From Micavibrio sp. UBA2020 (GTDB taxonomy: Bacteria > Pseudomonadota > Alphaproteobacteria > Micavibrionales > UBA2020): a stretch of DNA of 35,975 bases. Where the stretch lies: positions 1 to 35,975 of the forward strand of contig DDBY01000146.1 in NCBI GenBank assembly GCA_002334985.1, written 5' to 3'. The notes beneath the pieces were generated by a model. It worked only from the letters and a program-made list of their open reading frames with translations. It had not been told where the DNA came from and searched no databases. Both the position numbers and the translations under genes were made by a program. How positions within the stretch are numbered: the stretch's first letter is position 1; each line of letters starts with the position of its first letter. Of this stretch, positions 32,479 to 35,975 are shown piece after piece.

Positions 32479-33197
32479 GCGGCAGCGTGGATACGGCCGG
32501 TCTCGCTGCAGTCCTCGGCGGCGAGGCGCACGAATATCTCGGTCACGTCTTCGGGCGGCGTCAGCAGGGATGTGTTTTCACCGGGGAAAGCGCCCGCGCG
32601 CAGCTCCGTGCGCAGGGGGCCGGGGTTGACGACATTGACGCGCAGCGGGCTGAACGACACCTCCTGCGCATAAGTCGCGGCCATAACCTCGAGCGCGGCT
32701 TTGCTGGCGCGATAAGCGCTCCAGAACGGGCTGGTTTCGCCCAGCGTATGGTCCGTCACGAAAATCGCGCGGCCGGCGATGCTGCCGCGCAGAAGCGCAT
32801 CAAGGCTGCGCAGCAAATGCACATTGGCCATGAAATTGACACGCATCACTTCGTCGTAAACCTTCGCGTCCGACAGCGCGACGGGCGACAGCGCGCCCAG
32901 CGTTGCCGCACAGGCGGTCAGAATATCCAGCTTGCCGAAACGCTCTGCAATCGCGGCGCCAAGGGCGGGGATTTTTTTATGTTCCATCAAATCAAACGGC
33001 AGCAAGGTCGCCGTGCCGCCGGCAGATTGAATGCGGTCGTCGATTTCCTCAAGCGCGCCCTGCGTGCGGGCAAGCAAAATCACATGCGCGCCTTCTCTCG
33101 CATAGGCTTCGGCAACCGCCGCGCCAAGGCCGCGGGATGCACCGGTAACAAGGGCAAGGCGGCCATCAAGGCGGCCTGCGGCATTCCCTTTGCTCAT
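32475..33197 (-). CDS. Short-chain dehydrogenase/reductase with an altered catalytic site
   Basis: The 240-residue protein has the SDR fold: cofactor loop TGASRGLG at 18-25, a DL pair near 69-70 for the adenine ring, the active-site YRASK with Tyr162 and Lys166, and NPGPLRTELRAGAFP after it. Two canonical features deviate. The residue 13 before Tyr, normally the catalytic Ser, is Asp149 (IFVTDHTLGE), and the NNAG strand reads TACAA. Related alphaproteobacterial proteins usually have VTSG at that place. It may be a very slow enzyme, use another residue, or have a binding role. It sits in the radA-cvpA operon with four-base overlaps on both sides. The substrate is unknown. Confidence 0.85.
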   Translation of the reverse strand: MSKGNAAGRLDGRLALVTGASRGLGAAVAEAYAREGAHVILLARTQGALEEIDDRIQSAGGTATLLPFDLMEHKKIPALGAAIAERFGKLDILTACAATLGALSPVALSDAKVYDEVMRVNFMANVHLLRSLDALLRGSIAGRAIFVTDHTLGETSPFWSAYRASKAALEVMAATYAQEVSFSPLRVNVVNPGPLRTELRAGAFPGENTSLLTPPEDVTEIFVRLAAEDCSETGRIHAAA

Positions 33198-33556
33198 GGC
33201 AGTTCTCCTTCTTTTTCAATCAGGGCGTCCATACCCGCGCGGTCTTTGGTGTTGTATCCCTGCTCCGGCTTTGCCTTGGCGGGGCGCACGTTGATGGGCT
33301 CTTTTTCATGCTTTTGCAGCGGCAGCACGTCGATGGTCTGTTTGCCGCGCGCCCAAAGGCTGTCGATAACCTGGTCGCGTGTCTGGTAAAGGGCGATAAC
33401 GGCGTCCTCGTTGCGCAGTTTTTCAGGCCAGTGTTTACGCTCGCTAAAGCTTATCGCGGCGGCAAAGACGCTCAGCAGCAGCGCAACCACCATCAAAAAG
33501 CGCATGATGCCGCCGCCGGATTTTTTGGCGCTTTTTTTGGTTTTTTTCTGGGTCAT
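33194..33556 (-). CDS. Small single-pass membrane protein
   Basis: The 120-residue protein has a Lys-rich cytosolic N-terminus (TQKKTKKSAKKS), one membrane helix (about 18-37, MRFLMVVALLLSVFAAAISF) and a hydrophilic periplasmic part with two helices (EDAVIALYQTRDQVIDSLWA). I do not recognise a family. Its start overlaps the cvpA stop and its stop overlaps the SDR start, four bases each, so it is translated within the operon. The topology recalls small inner membrane accessory proteins, but no role can be given. Confidence 0.75.
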   Translation of the reverse strand: MTQKKTKKSAKKSGGGIMRFLMVVALLLSVFAAAISFSERKHWPEKLRNEDAVIALYQTRDQVIDSLWARGKQTIDVLPLQKHEKEPINVRPAKAKPEQGYNTKDRAGMDALIEKEGELP

Positions 33557-34296
33557 GGGCGGGCGTGGCTTTCTTCGTCGGAAAGAATTTCGCTGGTGAC
33601 ATCCTGCTGCACGTCTTCATAACGCTCCAGTGCGCCTTGTTGCGGCGGCTGGGCGGCTTTCTTTTCCTGCTCGCGCATAATGTCGTCGCCCATTTTCTTC
33701 AGGCGGCGGCCGAGGGGGCCTTCTTCCTCTTTGCCCTCGGGCGTGTCTGCGGCGGCTTCCTTGTCGCCGAAGGTGTCTTTGACCCAGCGGTAGCTGGAAT
33801 CAAGCATGCCGAAGCTGATGGATTCTTCGGCCCATTGCGGGTATTTTTCCTTGTCCGGCGGCATGAAATGCGCGAAGGGGGCGTACATCAGCAAAACCAG
33901 CAAGAAACCGCGCAGCGCGCCGAAAACCATACCAAGGAATTTATCGAGCGGGCCGAGCCCCATCGCCTTCACGCTGCCCGAAATCGCCATGCCGGCCAGG
34001 GCAAGAATAATCAGCGTCACAAAAAAGACGGCAAAGTAGGACAGGAACGTGCCCGCAACTTCCGGCGGCACAAGGCCGAGGACTTTATGCGGCTTTTCGC
34101 CCGCAGCGACTTCGCCCGCGCCCATCCATTTCTGGAAGGCCGGTGCGAACTGTCCGCCCAGATACCATGCCGCCACCGCCGCACCGATGAGGTTGACGAT
34201 GGTTAGTACCTCTTTGACGAAGCCGCGGAAAAACGCGACGATGACCGAAAGCAGAATGACGATGATGACCGCGGTATCGAGAATGATGGGGGTCAT
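33553..34296 (-). CDS. cvpA: CvpA family inner membrane protein
   Basis: The 247-residue protein has the CvpA pattern: N-terminal helix ILDTAVIIVILLSVIVAFFR, then GFVKEVLTIVNLIGAAVAAW, a third helix around 82-105 and GPLDKFLGMVFGALRGFLLV. CvpA proteins affect colicin V secretion, envelope stress resistance and, in some bacteria, purF expression; the biochemical role is uncertain. After the membrane part is a long charged cytosolic tail (residues 165-247: PEGKEEEGPLGRRLKKMGDD and so on), longer than in E. coli CvpA (162 aa) but usual in alphaproteobacteria. It begins six bases after the radA stop. No purF is nearby. Confidence 0.88.
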   Translation of the reverse strand: MTPIILDTAVIIVILLSVIVAFFRGFVKEVLTIVNLIGAAVAAWYLGGQFAPAFQKWMGAGEVAAGEKPHKVLGLVPPEVAGTFLSYFAVFFVTLIILALAGMAISGSVKAMGLGPLDKFLGMVFGALRGFLLVLLMYAPFAHFMPPDKEKYPQWAEESISFGMLDSSYRWVKDTFGDKEAAADTPEGKEEEGPLGRRLKKMGDDIMREQEKKAAQPPQQGALERYEDVQQDVTSEILSDEESHARP

Positions 34297-34302
34297 GGGT
34301 GG

Positions 34303-35664
34303 TTATTCCTCCGTAAACAGCGGCAGCATATCTTTCAGGTGCCGGATTTGTGTCAGTTTCATGCCGTCGGGTTTCATCGGCGGCTTGCCGCCCGTGGCAG
34401 GGATAAGCGCGTGGCGGAAGCCGAGCTTGGCGGCTTCTTTCAGTCTGTGGTCGGCTTGTCCGACGTTGCGCACTTCGCCCGATAGGCCAATCTCGCCAAA
34501 AATCACCATATCGGCGGGCACAGGCACGCCGGACATGGAACTGACAAGTGCGACGGCGACGGCCAAATCGGCGGCGGGTTCCGTCACGCGCAGGCCGCCC
34601 GCGATATTCAGATAAACGTCATTGGGGCCGATTTGCACGCCGCAGCGCGCCTCCAGCACCGCCAGCACCATGGAAAGCCTTCCGCTGTCCCAGCCGATAA
34701 CGGCGCGGCGCGGTGTGCCGAGCGGCGAGGGGGCGACCAGCGCCTGCGCCTCGACCAGCACGGGGCGTGTGCCTTCCATGCCTGCGAAGACGGCGCTGCC
34801 GGATATTTGCTCCTGCCGCTGCGCAAGGAAAAGGGCAGAGGGGTTTTCAACTTCAGCCAAGCCTTGCTCGGCCATTTCAAAAACACCGATTTCATCCGTC
34901 GCGCCAAAACGGTTTTTAACCGCGCGCAAAATGCGGAAAGTGTGGCCGCGGTCGCCTTCGAAATAAAGAACGGTATCGACCATGTGCTCCAGCACGCGGG
35001 GGCCTGCAATCTGCCCTTCTTTGGTGACGTGGCCGACCAGCAAAAGCGATGTACCGCGTTTTTTGGCGGTGCGTATCAGTTCCTGCGCGCTGGCGCGTAC
35101 CTGCGCGACGGTGCCGGGTGCGGAATCGAGGTTGTCGAGATACATGGTCTGGATGGAATCGATAACGATAACATCGATTTTTTCACGCTCCAGCGTCTCG
35201 ATGATGTCGCGCACGTTGGTGGCGGCCGCGAGCGCCACGGGCATTTTGTCACAGCCAAGACGGCGCGCGCGCATGCGTACCTGGTCGATGGCCTCTTCGC
35301 CCGATACATAGGCGCAGCGTGCATGTGCCGACAGCTTCGCCATGACCTGCAAAAGCAAGGTGGATTTGCCGATGCCCGGGTCGCCGCCGATAAGCACGGC
35401 AGAGCCGGGGACAAGGCCGCCGCCAGTGACGCGGTCGAATTCCTCGATACCGCTTTTGCGGCGCGGTGCCGCTTCGGCCGCGCCGGAAAGGGCGGCGAAT
35501 TCAATCACCTTGCCGCGGCCGCGGCTGAGCCCTTGCGGCGGGCGTGCTTCGGATATTTCCTCGACGATGCTGTTCCACTCGCCACAGGCTTCGCACTTGC
35601 CCGCCCATTTGTTGTGGGTGGCGCCGCAGCTTTGGCAGACGTATAGGCGTTGGGCTTTGGCCAT
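34303..35664 (-). CDS. radA: DNA repair protein RadA
   Basis: RadA (Sms) is a RecA-related ATPase and DnaB-like helicase that drives branch migration in recombination. The 453-residue protein has the N-terminal zinc finger C10-C13-C24-C27 (VCQSCGATHNKWAGKCEACG), Walker A GGDPGIGKST at 93-102, Walker B IDVIVIDSIQT near 162-172, the RadA-specific KNRFG at 249-253 and a Lon-like C-terminal domain (GGLRVTEPAADLAVAVALVS, FGEIGLSGEVRNVGQADHRL). Length is standard (about 455). It heads the five-gene leftward operon; the rplT terminator lies upstream. Confidence 0.96.
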   Translation of the reverse strand: MAKAQRLYVCQSCGATHNKWAGKCEACGEWNSIVEEISEARPPQGLSRGRGKVIEFAALSGAAEAAPRRKSGIEEFDRVTGGGLVPGSAVLIGGDPGIGKSTLLLQVMAKLSAHARCAYVSGEEAIDQVRMRARRLGCDKMPVALAAATNVRDIIETLEREKIDVIVIDSIQTMYLDNLDSAPGTVAQVRASAQELIRTAKKRGTSLLLVGHVTKEGQIAGPRVLEHMVDTVLYFEGDRGHTFRILRAVKNRFGATDEIGVFEMAEQGLAEVENPSALFLAQRQEQISGSAVFAGMEGTRPVLVEAQALVAPSPLGTPRRAVIGWDSGRLSMVLAVLEARCGVQIGPNDVYLNIAGGLRVTEPAADLAVAVALVSSMSGVPVPADMVIFGEIGLSGEVRNVGQADHRLKEAAKLGFRHALIPATGGKPPMKPDGMKLTQIRHLKDMLPLFTEE

Positions 35665-35730
35665 GATGTATCCGTTCGGGACAATCCGTTCTTTTACTGT
35701 TCTTTGTGTAGCATTTTCCGCGCATAAAAA

Positions 35731-35760
35731 AAACCGCGGAGGCCATGCCGTCCGCGGTTT
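35731..35760 (-). terminator. Terminator behind rplT
   Basis: A perfect 10-bp stem, AAACCGCGGA at 35731-35740 and TCCGCGGTTT at 35751-35760, has a 10-base loop. Read leftward it runs into an unbroken T tract (eight or more with the stem end), 26 bases after the rplT stop. It separates the ribosomal transcript from radA. Confidence 0.9.
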
Positions 35761-35785
35761 CTTTATATCTGTCCGTTAAAGTCGC

Positions 35786-35975
35786 TTACGCGGCTTTTTT
35801 GGCCAATGCAGCTTTCGCCTGTTCGGCGATGCTGGCAAAGCCGGCAGGGTCGCGCACGGCGATGTCTGCGAGGACTTTGCGGTCCAGCGTGATGCCGGCC
35901 AGTTTCAGGCCGCCCATCATTTTGGAATAGGTCAGGCCGTTCAGGCGTGCACCGGCGTTGATACGCTGAATCCAC
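35786..35975 (-). CDS. rplT: Ribosomal protein bL20, C-terminal part (start outside the window)
   Basis: The leftward frame from the window edge to the TAA at 35786-35788 encodes 62 residues that match the end of L20: [20 protein letters not shown], then [19 protein letters not shown] and a terminal [20 protein letters not shown] followed by KAA. L20 binds 23S rRNA early in 50S assembly and is normally encoded with infC and rpmI, which would lie beyond the right edge. The short frame in another phase here (start at 35975) is not real. Confidence 0.93.
   Translation of the reverse strand, partial: WIQRINAGARLNGLTYSKMMGGLKLAGITLDRKVLADIAVRDPAGFASIAEQAKAALAKKAA

Noticed and set aside
35763-35975. 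70-residue leftward frame at the right edge
   Set aside because: Out of phase with the clear C-terminus of L20 in the same DNA.

Overview
The window looks like ordinary chromosome from a flagellated alphaproteobacterium of fairly high GC. The evidence is a GapR (formerly DUF2312) protein, a DUF2794 protein, a COX15-type heme A synthase, a eukaryote-like NADP isocitrate dehydrogenase, an NrtR-type NAD regulator and two textbook sigma-54 promoters in a flagellar locus. The many ankyrin and Sel1 proteins, and a possible secretion-system gene tail at the left edge, are compatible with a lineage that lives with or preys on other cells (for example Micavibrio-like or Rhodospirillales-like bacteria). 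I cannot fix the genus from sequence alone. I see no prophage, insertion sequence, CRISPR array, tRNA or rRNA.

Layout, left to right. At 1-784 is the 3' part of an unrecognised gene and its terminator. At 884-2933 an IscX-like gene and an RNase J-like nuclease form an operon. At 2959-7517 is a flagellar block: flgK-flgL leftward and a conserved hypothetical rightward, driven by back-to-back sigma-54 promoters. At 7573-8097 is an L,D-transpeptidase-like gene, then a repeat-bearing spacer, gapR (8417) and an exported Sel1 protein (8868). At 10266-16916 is the NAD block: nrtR, an unrecognised protein, an ankyrin protein on the other strand, and nadA-nadB-nadC. At 17039-19392 is a TauE/SafE permease, ctaA and two small membrane paralogues. 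At 19389-21370 are two leftward enzymes (EEP phosphodiesterase-like and alpha/beta hydrolase). At 21548-23989 are DUF2794, a Sel1 protein and icd. At 24079-27768 are a small unknown gene and four ankyrin-type genes. At 28008-31497 is the conserved yfgM-bamB-der order. At 31516-35664 is a tightly overlapped leftward operon of radA, cvpA, a small membrane protein, an SDR enzyme and a CDF metal transporter. The 3' end of rplT with its terminator closes the window.

How the genes fit together. NadB and NadA make quinolinate from aspartate and NadC turns it into nicotinate mononucleotide. The neighbouring NrtR is the obvious candidate regulator. I find a 23-bp dyad (consensus YTTATNCTCA, 3-nt spacer, TGAGNATAAR) before the gene at 11426, three times before nadA, and before the small gene at 24327. 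At nadA it overlaps a good -35/-10 promoter, as a repressor operator should. The two unrecognised genes would then be new members of an NAD-linked regulon. This is my most interesting observation; assignment to NrtR is inference.

Other points worth a look are the divergent sigma-54 promoters, a tandem duplication of the icd 3' end that yields four plus-strand terminator-like hairpins, a C-terminal region shared by two adjacent ankyrin-type proteins, and an SDR enzyme whose catalytic Ser position is Asp. I found no clearly exotic system; most of the window is housekeeping.
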